A stretch of 19,387 nt of DNA. Source: Sphingomonadales bacterium UBA6157 (GTDB lineage Bacteria > Pseudomonadota > Alphaproteobacteria > Sphingomonadales > Sphingomonadaceae). Below the pieces are notes generated by a model. That model had not been told where the DNA came from. It ran no database searches and saw only the letters and a program-made list of their open reading frames with translations. Location: positions 34,752 to 54,138 of the forward strand of contig DIUN01000046.1 in assembly GCA_002423025.1 (NCBI GenBank), written 5' to 3'. The position numbers and the translations under genes were made by a program. Positions 6,734 to 13,965 of the stretch are shown here, piece by piece; the first letter of the stretch is position 1; each line of letters opens with the position of its first letter.

Positions 6734-8070
6734 CAGCGCCTCTCGAACTTGTTGCGAAGATAAATGGCCAGGCTGTTCATCAGCAACAGGATGACAAGCA
6801 GCACGATGATCGCGGCCGAGGTCTTCTCGATGAAGCCGCGCTGCACATCATCGGACCAGAGGAACACCTGCACCGGCAGCACCGTGGCCGGGGATTCAAA
6901 GCCCTGCGGTGTATCCACCACAAAGGCCCGCATGCCGATCAGCAGCAGCGGCGCCGTCTCGCCCAGCGCCCGCGCCATGCCGATGATTGTGCCGGTAAGG
7001 ATGCCGGGCAGCGCCATCGGGATGACATGCTGGAACACCACCTGGATGGGCGAGGAACCGATGCCCAGCGCCGCATCACGAATGGATGGCGGCACCGCCT
7101 TGATGGCAACGCGCGAGGCAATGACGATGACCGGCAGCGTCATCAGCGCCAGCGTCAGCCCGCCGACCAGCGGCGCCGAGCGTGGCATCCCGAAGAAATT
7201 GAGGAACACCGCCAGCCCGAGCAAGCCGAAGATGATCGAGGGCACGGCAGCGAGATTGTTGATCGAAACCTCGATGAGATCGGTCCAGCGGTTGCGGGGC
7301 GCAAACTCCTCGAGGTAGATCGCCGCCATCACGCCGATGGGGAACGACAGCCCGATGGTGATGAGCAGCGTCAGCAGCGAGCCGAGCGCGGCGCCCCAGA
7401 TGCCGGCAAGCTCGGGATTGGTCGAATCCGCCATGGTGACGAAGATGCGGTTGAAGCCGGTGCGCAGCAGGCCGCGCTGCTTGAGCTGGGTATAGTCCGA
7501 AACATCGTCATCGCTGACGCCGCGGGTCAGTTCCGGCTCGGCGAGATCGAACTTGCCCTTGGCGAGCAGATCGATGTTGCTCTTGGCGGGCACCCAGACG
7601 GACTGCGTCTTGCCGAGCAGCGTCGGATCGGCCTCGAGATTTTCGCGCAGGATCAGCCAGGCGCCTTCGCTCACCACATCGGCAGCGCCGCCAAGCTGGC
7701 CGACAGCCTCGATCATCAGCGCGGCATAATCAGCCGAGCGCAGCGCCTGCGCCGCTTCCGGCGTCTTGAGCGCCGCCGGGTCGATCATCAGCGTCGCAGG
7801 GTCATAAGTCACGCTGACCTTGACGTCGGTGCTCTGGAAGCCGGTCCAGCCATCACGCACGATGGTGAACAGCAGGAAGCCAAGGAACAGCGCCGCCAGC
7901 AGCAGCGCCGCCAGCCCGGTGTAGCGAAACGTCGCCTCGGCGCGATAGCGGGCCCGCACGCGCGAGCGCATGGCCGGCGAGGACCAATCGGTCTGCAACC
8001 GCTTGCCGGCCACTGCTGGCTGGCGCTCCGCCCCGTCGGTCGGAGCCGTGCTGGTCAGGGCGCTATTCAT
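6730..8070 (-). CDS. pstA: PstA, phosphate ABC transporter permease with large periplasmic insertion
   Basis: A 446-residue inner-membrane permease. A cytoplasmic N-terminal arm (1-48) precedes one transmembrane helix (about 52-70), then a soluble segment of about 150 residues (72-215), then the core helices from about 222 to 438. The EAA coupling loop reads ASRVAIKAVPPSIRDAALG onward (318-355), followed by GMARALGETAPLLLIG. The protein is far longer than E. coli PstA (296 residues) because of the segment after helix 1, which fits the DUF3333-type periplasmic domain known in alphaproteobacterial PstA. Its start overlaps the end of pstC by eight bases and its stop overlaps the pstB start, so pstC-pstA-pstB is a coupled unit. 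Identity is firm; the role of the extra domain is unknown. Confidence 0.94.
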
Positions 8071-9469
8071 ACGCTTCCCGATACTTCTTCACGACCGACA
8101 GCGCGTAGATATTGAGAATCAGGGTGATCACGAACAGCACCAGCCCGAGCGCAAAGGCCGAGAGGGTCTTGGGCGAATCGAATTCCTGGTCCCCGGTGAG
8201 CAACGCGACGATCTGGGTGGTGACGGTCGTGACGGACTTGAAAGGGTTGATCTCGAGATTGGCGGCCAGCCCGGCAGCCATCACCACGATCATCGTTTCG
8301 CCGATGGCGCGGCTGATGGCGAGCAGGACGCCGCCGACGATGCCGGGCAATGCCGCGGGCACCAGCACCCGGCGCACTGTCTCGGAGCGGGTGGCGCCCA
8401 TGGCAAGGCTGCCGTCCCGCATCGCCTGCGGAACCGCAGTCAGCGCATCATCGGCCATCGAGGAGACGAAGGGGATGATCATGATGCCCATCACCAGGCC
8501 GGCGGCGAGCGCGCTTTCCGAGCTGGCATCGGTCATGCCGAGGCTGACGGCGAAATCACGGACGGCCGGCGCCACGGTGAGCGCCGCAAAGAAGCCGTAG
8601 ACCACGGTCGGAACGCCAGCGAGCAGTTCCAGCAGCGGCTTCAGATAGCGCCGCACCTGCGAAGGGGCATATTGGGTGAGGTAGATGGCGGACATCAGCC
8701 CCAGCGGGATCGCCACAACCATGGCGATGATCGCGCCGATGAAGATCGTGCCCCAGAATAGCGGCACCGCGCCAAAGGCCCCCGACGAGCCGACCTGGTC
8801 GGCCCGCATCGCCGTCTGTGGGGACCATGTCGTGCCGGTGAGGAACTCGACCGGCGAGACCGACTGGAAGAACCGGAACGACTCGAACACCAGCGACATG
8901 ACAATGCCGAAGGTGGTGAGGATCGCCACCAGCGACGACGCGACAAGCAGCCACTTCACGGCACGCTCGACCGAGTTGCGGGCGCGGAACTGCGGCCGCA
9001 ACCGCGAGAATGCCCAGAGGCCGCCCATGGCGAACAGCGCCGCGGCAAGCGCGCCGACAATGAGATTATACGTGCCGCGCGTGGTGACGAACAGCTTGGC
9101 CGCCACTTCGGCGTCCGGGTTGAAACCAGCCTCCATATCGCCGGACACCAACCCTTGGACCTCGTTCATGAACGCGGAGCGATCGAGCTCTGTGGCCGGG
9201 CGGGTTGCCTCCGGGACCGAAGCAATCACCCGCTCCGCAATCACGCCATCCCCCACGGCGGCCCAACTGGCGACAAGCAGCAGCGCCGGTGCCAGCGCCA
9301 CCAGCGCCACAAAGGCACCATGATAGTTCGGCCTGGAATGCACCGAGCCGATGCGGCCGCCGCCGCCCGCGCCCGGAGCCGACGCCATTGCAGCGCCCTT
9401 GGAACGGCCCAGCGCAAAGGCTCCGAGGCCAAGCCCGAGCAGCACCAGAAAGATCAATGACAGCGGCAT
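8063..9469 (-). CDS. pstC: PstC, phosphate ABC transporter permease, extended form
   Basis: A 468-residue permease partner of PstA. An N-terminal hydrophobic helix (about 3-20) is followed by a Gly/Ala-rich linker, helices near 50-72, 133-156 and 172-195, and the transport core from about 238 to 458. The EAA loop is DALTAVPQAMRDGSLAMGATR onward (341-376), followed by AISRAIGETMIVVMAAG. Core motifs ELLAGVPTVVYGFFA and IIPFVSSMADDAL are typical of PstC. It is longer than E. coli PstC (319 residues) because of the N-terminal helices and a periplasmic segment (about 73-132). The ATG at 9467-9469 lacks a clear ribosome binding site, but the hydrophobic N-terminus fits related proteins. It lies 54 bases after pstS in the same direction. 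Confidence 0.93.
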   Translation of the reverse strand: MPLSLIFLVLLGLGLGAFALGRSKGAAMASAPGAGGGGRIGSVHSRPNYHGAFVALVALAPALLLVASWAAVGDGVIAERVIASVPEATRPATELDRSAFMNEVQGLVSGDMEAGFNPDAEVAAKLFVTTRGTYNLIVGALAAALFAMGGLWAFSRLRPQFRARNSVERAVKWLLVASSLVAILTTFGIVMSLVFESFRFFQSVSPVEFLTGTTWSPQTAMRADQVGSSGAFGAVPLFWGTIFIGAIIAMVVAIPLGLMSAIYLTQYAPSQVRRYLKPLLELLAGVPTVVYGFFAALTVAPAVRDFAVSLGMTDASSESALAAGLVMGIMIIPFVSSMADDALTAVPQAMRDGSLAMGATRSETVRRVLVPAALPGIVGGVLLAISRAIGETMIVVMAAGLAANLEINPFKSVTTVTTQIVALLTGDQEFDSPKTLSAFALGLVLFVITLILNIYALSVVKKYREAYE

Positions 9470-9523
9470 GGGCGGTTTTCGAAATCCCGGTTCGGAGCTT
9501 GGCTTGAGAGGGGCGTGGGCGCG

Positions 9524-10561
9524 CTAGTGGATGCTGGCCGGGTTCAGAACGGCACCAGTGCGGGCGATCTGGGCATTGCGCTTGCGCGCCGCATCCGGAG
9601 ACGCCACCAGGCCGCGCTTGGAAAGATAACCCTGCCGGCCCCAGGTCGATTCCTTGCTGTATTCGACAAGAAATTCCTTCATGCCGCGGATGGCGCGGAT
9701 GTGCTGCGCCTTCACGTACAGATAGAGCGGGCGCGAAGCCGGATACTTGAAGCTGGCGATGTTCGCATAGGTCGCGGTCACACCATTGATCGGCACGTCC
9801 TTGATCTTGTCGAGGTTCTCTTCAAGATAGGAATAACCGAACACGCCCAGCATGTTGGGGTTTGCCGAGAGCTTCTGGACGATCAGATTGTCATTCTCGC
9901 CGGCTTCGATGAAGGCACCATCCTCGCGCAGTTTGGTGCAGATGTTCTTGAACTTGTCCTCATTGCTCTTCTTGAGCGCCACCATCGCTGCGTTGGTCTC
10001 GCAACCCTTGAGCAGGTAGAGATCGTTGAAGGCATCACGGGTGCCGGACGTCGGCGGCGGCCCGAGCACTTCGATCTTGATGGCCGGGAGACGCGGGTTC
10101 ACGTCCTTCCAGGTGCGATAGGTGTTCGGTTTGCCGAACGGCGCTGCGGCAAGCGCCTTGTAGACATCAACCTCGGACAGGCCGGGGAAATTGGCCTTGC
10201 GGGACTGGGCAATCGAAAGGCCATCCAGGCCCACCTGCAACTCGATGATGCCGGTGACGCCCTTGGCCTTGCAGCCCGCAACTTCGCTCGCCTTGATCCG
10301 CCGCGAGGCGTTGACCATGTCCGGGAACTTCTCGCCAACGCCCGAGCAGAACAGCTTGATGCCGCCGCCGGTGCCGGTCGACTCGACAATCGGCGCCGGG
10401 AACTGCGGGTTGGTGCGCTTGAACTGCTCAGCCACCGCAGTGGTGAACGGATAGACCGTCGAGGAACCGACAATCCGGATCTGGGTCCGCGCCTCGCTGG
10501 GAGCGGAGCAGGCCACCGTCAGCATGGTCGAGGAGACCAGCGTCAACAGCTTGATATTCAA
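9524..10561 (-). CDS. pstS: PstS, periplasmic phosphate-binding protein
   Basis: A substrate-binding protein of the Pst importer. Phosphate-contact motifs are visible: IRIVGSSTVYPF (28-39), ESTGTGGGIKLFCSGVG (60-76) and GPPPTSGTRDAF (167-178). The start is uncertain. AAGGAG at 10569-10574 is seven bases from a TTG at 10561 but only one base from the ATG at 10567; I chose TTG, giving 345 residues, while the ATG adds two. A further in-frame ATG at 10639 would add 24 residues with no signal-peptide logic. The N-terminus MNIKLLTLVSSTMLTVACSA is a signal peptide; cleavage could be after SEA (24) or before Cys18, although Thr at -3 is a poor lipobox. Expression should depend on the upstream Pho box. 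Confidence 0.93.
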   Translation of the reverse strand: MNIKLLTLVSSTMLTVACSAPSEARTQIRIVGSSTVYPFTTAVAEQFKRTNPQFPAPIVESTGTGGGIKLFCSGVGEKFPDMVNASRRIKASEVAGCKAKGVTGIIELQVGLDGLSIAQSRKANFPGLSEVDVYKALAAAPFGKPNTYRTWKDVNPRLPAIKIEVLGPPPTSGTRDAFNDLYLLKGCETNAAMVALKKSNEDKFKNICTKLREDGAFIEAGENDNLIVQKLSANPNMLGVFGYSYLEENLDKIKDVPINGVTATYANIASFKYPASRPLYLYVKAQHIRAIRGMKEFLVEYSKESTWGRQGYLSKRGLVASPDAARKRNAQIARTGAVLNPASIH

Positions 10562-10568
10562 AATCATT

Positions 10569-10574
10569 CTCCTT
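10569..10574 (-). promoter_or_regulatory. pstS ribosome binding site that favours a TTG start
   Basis: On the minus strand AAGGAG is followed by AATGATTTTG. The ATG is one base away, too close for normal initiation, whereas the TTG two codons later sits at the ideal seven-base spacing. Confidence 0.55.
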
Positions 10575-10632
10575 TGGTCGGCCACCGGAGCCAGGCTGCG
10601 GCCCAGAAGCGCCGCTGTCCGAACCAGTCTTT

Positions 10633-10648
10633 CGACCATATCTGGTCG
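10633..10648. repeat. Perfect 16-base palindromic element in the pstS leader
   Basis: CGACCA (10633-10638) and TGGTCG (10643-10648) flank TATC. It lies between the Pho box and the pstS start, 25 bases downstream of the box on the minus strand. It could be a leader hairpin or an operator for another regulator. No partner gene identifies it. Confidence 0.45.
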
Positions 10649-10672
10649 TTAGCCCCCGCTGATGAGGCCTCT

Positions 10673-10701
10673 ATGACGGTTTAGTGACAGTTTCGTGACA
10701 A
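10673..10701 (-). promoter_or_regulatory. Pho box: three tandem PhoB-binding repeats upstream of pstS
   Basis: Read on the minus strand, TTGTCAC, CTGTCAC and CCGTCAT are separated by GAAA and TAAA, an exact 7-4-7-4-7 layout with 11-base period. This matches the known PhoB site (CTGTCAT-type 7-mers spaced by four AT-rich bases). It lies 111 bases upstream of the pstS start, in the only sizeable gap of the cluster, so it should activate pstSCAB-phoU-phoB when phosphate is scarce. I could not assign a convincing -10 downstream. Confidence 0.9.
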
Positions 10702-10703
10702 TA

Positions 10704-10717
10704 GCCCGGCTGCGGGC
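10704..10717 (-). terminator. Weak hairpin after phoR
   Basis: GCCCG (10704-10708) pairs with CGGGC (10713-10717) around a four-base loop, 15 bases after the phoR stop and immediately before the Pho box. On the minus strand it is followed by TATTGTC, only weakly T-rich. It may partly separate gph-phoR transcription from pstS. Confidence 0.3.
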
Positions 10718-10732
10718 CGCTGCACAGGCGCT

Positions 10733-11890
10733 CTACGTCAGCTGGCCCGCACTCGCCTGCGGCAGCGTGAACGAAACCCGGGTGCCCTGCCCCGGCCGGC
10801 TCTCGATATCCAGCCGGCCACGGTGCCGCTCGACGATGTGCTTGACGATGGCCAGCCCCAGCCCGGTGCCGCCCATCTGGCGCGAGCGCTGCGAATCGAC
10901 ACGGTAGAAGCGCTCGGTGAGGCGCGGCAGATGCTCCGGCGCAATGCCCTCCCCCACGTCGCGCACGCTCAGCCGCACCTGCGCCGGATGCCCCGGCCCA
11001 GCGGGCTCGGCCACGGCGGAGAGCGTGATCGGCGTGCCGGTGCGGCCATATTTCAGCGCGTTCGAAACCAGATTGTGCAGCACCTGCAAGATCTGGTCCC
11101 GGTCAGCGATCACCGGCGGCAGCGGCTCCGGCTGCTCGATGATGAGCACCCGCTCATCGGTCTCCAGCCGCATCGCCAGCGTCTTGCGGACATCGGCGAT
11201 CACACCTTCAAGCTGCAACACCGCCGAGGGCCGGACATGCTTGTCCAGCTCGATGCGCGACAGCGAGAGCAGGTCATCGATCAGCCGCGACATGCGGTTG
11301 GCCTCGAGCGCCATGATATCGAGGAAGCGGCGCCGCGCCGGCTCGTCCTCCGCCGCCGGGCCTTGCAAGGTCTCGATGAAGCCCGAGAGCGTCGCCAGCG
11401 GGGTACGCAGCTCATGGCTGGCATTGGCCACGAAATCGACCCGCATCCGCTCGGTCAGCCGGGTCTTGGTGATATCGTCGAACACCACCAGCAGCAGGCC
11501 TTCGCCAGCCGGCACGGCACGCACCCGCCAGGCGCCGCCGCCGCCAAGGCCATCGACTTCGCGCTCCACGGCTTCACCGCCCTGCTTTGCCTCGTCGAGC
11601 ATATCGAGCACCAGCGGGTGCCGCAGCGTCAGCCGCAGGTCCCCGGCCGCGACGCGCTCACCGAACAGCGCCCGCGCAGCAGCATTGGCCGCAACCGTGG
11701 TCGCGCCGCGCACGAGCAGCACCGGATCGGCAAGTGCCTCGACGCTGATCCTGTCTGCCGGAACCGGCGGCGGCGGCGGCGGCGGCAGTGGCACGATGGC
11801 CTCGGGCGCCTGGCTGCGGCCGATCATGATGCCCAGCCCGAGCGCCAGCCCGGCAAGCACCAGCGCCTGAAGGGCCAGTTCCAGGGTCAT
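10733..11890 (-). CDS. phoR: PhoR, phosphate-regulon sensor histidine kinase
   Basis: A 385-residue membrane histidine kinase. One transmembrane helix (about 5-24), a proline-rich linker (33-44, seven consecutive Pro at 36-42), a PAS-like domain (about 47-140), a HisKA domain with His159 in FVANASHELRTPLATLSGF, and an ATPase domain with N-box HNLVSNALKYG (272-282), DVGEG (311-315) and GTGLGL (341-346). The short N-terminus without a periplasmic sensor is typical of PhoR, which senses through the Pst transporter and PhoU. It phosphorylates PhoB under phosphate limitation. Its ATG overlaps the gph stop in ATGA (11887-11890), so it is translated with gph; the rest of the cluster starts at the Pho box downstream. 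Assignment rests on kinase architecture plus location. Confidence 0.92.
   Translation of the reverse strand: MTLELALQALVLAGLALGLGIMIGRSQAPEAIVPLPPPPPPPVPADRISVEALADPVLLVRGATTVAANAAARALFGERVAAGDLRLTLRHPLVLDMLDEAKQGGEAVEREVDGLGGGGAWRVRAVPAGEGLLLVVFDDITKTRLTERMRVDFVANASHELRTPLATLSGFIETLQGPAAEDEPARRRFLDIMALEANRMSRLIDDLLSLSRIELDKHVRPSAVLQLEGVIADVRKTLAMRLETDERVLIIEQPEPLPPVIADRDQILQVLHNLVSNALKYGRTGTPITLSAVAEPAGPGHPAQVRLSVRDVGEGIAPEHLPRLTERFYRVDSQRSRQMGGTGLGLAIVKHIVERHRGRLDIESRPGQGTRVSFTLPQASAGQLT
11765..11785. repeat. CGG trinucleotide tract inside phoR
   Basis: Seven tandem CGG units encode seven consecutive prolines (residues 36-42) in the linker between the PhoR membrane helix and its PAS domain. 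Copy-number change would stay in frame and only alter linker length. Confidence 0.8.
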
Positions 11891-12555
11891 GCCAGATCGC
11901 GCAACGCCGAGAGCAGCGCATCATAATGGTGGATCAGCTTGTCCGCGCCCAGCTCGGCGGCCGGGCGATCGGAAAAGCCGAAGCTCACCGCCACCACCGG
12001 CACGCCTGCCGCCCGCGCCGCGTTCACATCGGTGATCGAATCGCCGACGAACACCGTGGAAAGCGGCTCGCCCCCGGCCGCCGCAATGGCCGCGAGCACA
12101 TGGCCGGCATCAGGCTTGGGAAATGGCACCGAATCAAAACCCAGGTTGGCGGCAAAGCGCCCGTCCCAGCCCAGTGCCGTCACCAGCGCGCGCGAGAGCG
12201 CCACCGGCTTGTTGGTGCAGATGGCGAGGGTGCAGCCTTCCGCCGCCAACGCATCCAGCGCCGTCTCCACGCCATCGAAGGGCCGCGAGCCAACCGCGAT
12301 ATTGGCGCCGTAGAACTCCAGGAAGTGCGGCACCCCGGCTTCCACCAGTTCCGCCGTCATCGAACCGGTAGCGGCCAGCCCGCGCTCCAGCAGCCGGCGC
12401 GCGCCATGGCCGACCATGTGGCGCACATCCTCCGCCGGCACGCCGGGGCGGCCCAGCTGCTCCAGCGCATGGTTGAGCGCGGCGCACAGGTCTGGCGCGG
12501 TATCGACGAGCGTGCCGTCAAGATCGAAGATTATGGTGGCGGGAAGTGAGCGCAT
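11887..12555 (-). CDS. gph: HAD-family phosphatase, probable phosphoglycolate phosphatase
   Basis: A 222-residue haloacid-dehalogenase phosphatase with all four motifs: FDLDGTLVDT (nucleophile Asp11, acid Asp13), Thr114 in ICTNKP, Lys147 in FPKPD, and GDSITD (Asp172, Asp176). The helical cap lies at about 17-85. The CTNKP and GDSITDVNAARAAG wording fits Gph, which hydrolyses 2-phosphoglycolate from DNA repair or oxygenase side reactions; related HAD phosphatases share this layout, so the substrate is probable only. The ATG at 12553-12555 follows GGGGAAG closely. The frame stays open far upstream across glmU, but that is antisense. It overlaps phoR by four bases and is divergent from glmU with 54 bases between. 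A phosphatase coupled to a phosphate sensor may reflect phosphate scavenging. Confidence 0.85.
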   Translation of the reverse strand: MRSLPATIIFDLDGTLVDTAPDLCAALNHALEQLGRPGVPAEDVRHMVGHGARRLLERGLAATGSMTAELVEAGVPHFLEFYGANIAVGSRPFDGVETALDALAAEGCTLAICTNKPVALSRALVTALGWDGRFAANLGFDSVPFPKPDAGHVLAAIAAAGGEPLSTVFVGDSITDVNAARAAGVPVVAVSFGFSDRPAAELGADKLIHHYDALLSALRDLA

Positions 12556-12609
12556 GGCTTCCCCATGCGTTGCTCCGGCTTCCCAAGGCAAGGGCATTAT
12601 GGCAGTGGC
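12556..12609. promoter_or_regulatory. Short divergent gap between gph and glmU
   Basis: Only 54 bases separate the two start codons, so both promoters must be compact or lie inside the opposite gene. For glmU, CATTAT (12595-12600) could be a -10 with TTGCTC (12570-12575) as a weak -35, though the 19-base spacer is long. That would start transcription almost at the ATG, making a leaderless or near-leaderless message; no good ribosome binding site precedes it. Confidence 0.3.
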
Positions 12610-13962
12610 ATGGGGGTGACCAATCCCGCCCCGCTTGCCGCCATCATCCTCGCCGCCGGCCAGGGCACGCGGATGAAATCGTCTCTGCACAAGGTTCTGC
12701 ATCCCATCGCCCATAAACCGATGGTGTTGCATTTGCTGGACAGCCTCGCCGCGCTGGCGCCCGAGCGCAGTGTCATTGTTGTCGGCAAGGCGCGCGAGCA
12801 GGTGGAAGCCGCGGTGGCCGGGCGCAACATCGCGGTCGCAGTCCAGTCCCCCCAGCTTGGTACCGGCCATGCCGTGCAACAGGCCGAGGCCGCGCTGGCC
12901 GGCTTCAATGGCACCATCCTGGTGCTCTATGGCGATGCACCGCTGGTCAGCACCGCCACCATGCAGCGCCTCGCCGCCGCGCTTGACGATGGCACGGCTG
13001 CTGCGGTTCTCGCCTTCCGCCCCGAAGCGCCTGGCGCCTATGGCCGGGTGATCACCGATGGGGACCGCGTCCTGAAGATGGTCGAGTTCAAGGACGCCAG
13101 CCTGGAGGAGCGCGCCGTGCCGCTGTGCAACTCCGGCCTGCTCGCGGTGCGCTCGGCAGACCTGTGGCCGCTGCTCGCCCGGGTTACGAACGACAACGCC
13201 GCCGGCGAATACTACCTGCCCGACATCATCACCCATCTCATCGCCGATGGCCGCACCGCCCGCGTCATCGAGACGGCGGCGGACGAAGTGGCCGGCGTCA
13301 ATAGCCGCTCGGAACTCGCAGCATTGGAGGCGCAATGGCAGCACGCCCGCCGGGCCCAGGCCATGGCCGATGGCGTGACGCTGACAGATCCGGCCAGCGT
13401 GTTCTTTGCGCATGATACCGAGGTGGCGGCGGATGTGAGCATCGAGCCGAACGTCGTCTTCGGCCCCGGTGTGCGAATCGCCAGCGGCGCCCGCATCCGC
13501 GCCCACAGCCATATCGAAGGCGCGGATATCGGCGAGAACTGCGAGATCGGGCCATTTGCGCGGCTGCGGCCGGGCACCGTGCTGGCCGCCAAGGCCAAGA
13601 TCGGCAATTTCGTCGAGACGAAAAACGCCGCCTTTGGCCCCGGCGCCAAGGCCAATCATCTCAGCTACATCGGCGATGCGAACGTTGGCGCCGCCGCCAA
13701 CATCGGCGCCGGCACCATCACCTGCAATTATGATGGCTTCTTCAAATATCGCACCAGCATCGGCGCCGGCGCCTTCATCGGGTCGAACAGCGCGCTGGTC
13801 GCCCCCGTCAGCATCGGCGATGGCGCCATTGTGGGGGCCGGCAGCACCATCACCGCCGATGTACCCGCCGATGCCCTGGCGCTGGTCCGCCCCGCCCAAT
13901 CCCACAAGCCCGGCTGGGCGGCCCGTTTCCGCGCCGCCATGCAAGCAAAAAAGGCGCGCTGA
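12610..13962 (+). CDS. glmU: GlmU, bifunctional glucosamine-1-P acetyltransferase / GlcNAc-1-P uridyltransferase
   Basis: A 450-residue bifunctional enzyme (E. coli 456) making UDP-GlcNAc for peptidoglycan and lipid A. The N-terminal uridyltransferase has LAAGQGTRMKSSLHK (14-28, Lys23), GTGHAVQQA (84-92), YGDAPLV (107-113, Asp109) and AGVNSR (228-233). The C-terminal left-handed beta-helix (about 257-440) has RLRPGT (318-323), NFVETKNA, the catalytic His350 in KANHLSYIGD, and GAGTITCNYDG (367-377). The start is uncertain: ATG 12610 gives the expected N-terminus, GTG 12616 is two codons later, and ATG 12565 would add 15 residues. None has a clear ribosome binding site. glmS follows three bases after the stop, so the two pathway steps are co-expressed. 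Function is firm. Confidence 0.96.
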   Translation: MGVTNPAPLAAIILAAGQGTRMKSSLHKVLHPIAHKPMVLHLLDSLAALAPERSVIVVGKAREQVEAAVAGRNIAVAVQSPQLGTGHAVQQAEAALAGFNGTILVLYGDAPLVSTATMQRLAAALDDGTAAAVLAFRPEAPGAYGRVITDGDRVLKMVEFKDASLEERAVPLCNSGLLAVRSADLWPLLARVTNDNAAGEYYLPDIITHLIADGRTARVIETAADEVAGVNSRSELAALEAQWQHARRAQAMADGVTLTDPASVFFAHDTEVAADVSIEPNVVFGPGVRIASGARIRAHSHIEGADIGENCEIGPFARLRPGTVLAAKAKIGNFVETKNAAFGPGAKANHLSYIGDANVGAAANIGAGTITCNYDGFFKYRTSIGAGAFIGSNSALVAPVSIGDGAIVGAGSTITADVPADALALVRPAQSHKPGWAARFRAAMQAKKAR

Positions 13963-13965
13963 GCC

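Noticed and set aside
7027..8115. 362-codon plus-strand frame opposite pstA
   Set aside because: Arg/Gln/His-rich shadow of a convincing permease gene.
10562..10639. Longer PstS N-terminus from the ATG at 10639
   Set aside because: It would put Arg-rich residues before the signal peptide, start inside a palindrome, and ignore the AAGGAG site.
9515..10684. 389-codon plus-strand frame opposite pstS
   Set aside because: pstS on the other strand has clear motifs; this frame shows none and has biased composition.
10823..11926. 367-codon plus-strand frame opposite phoR
   Set aside because: No recognisable domain; phoR has all kinase motifs.
13963..13965. Possible glmS ribozyme or riboswitch before glmS
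   Set aside because: Only three bases separate glmU and glmS, so there is no room for one.
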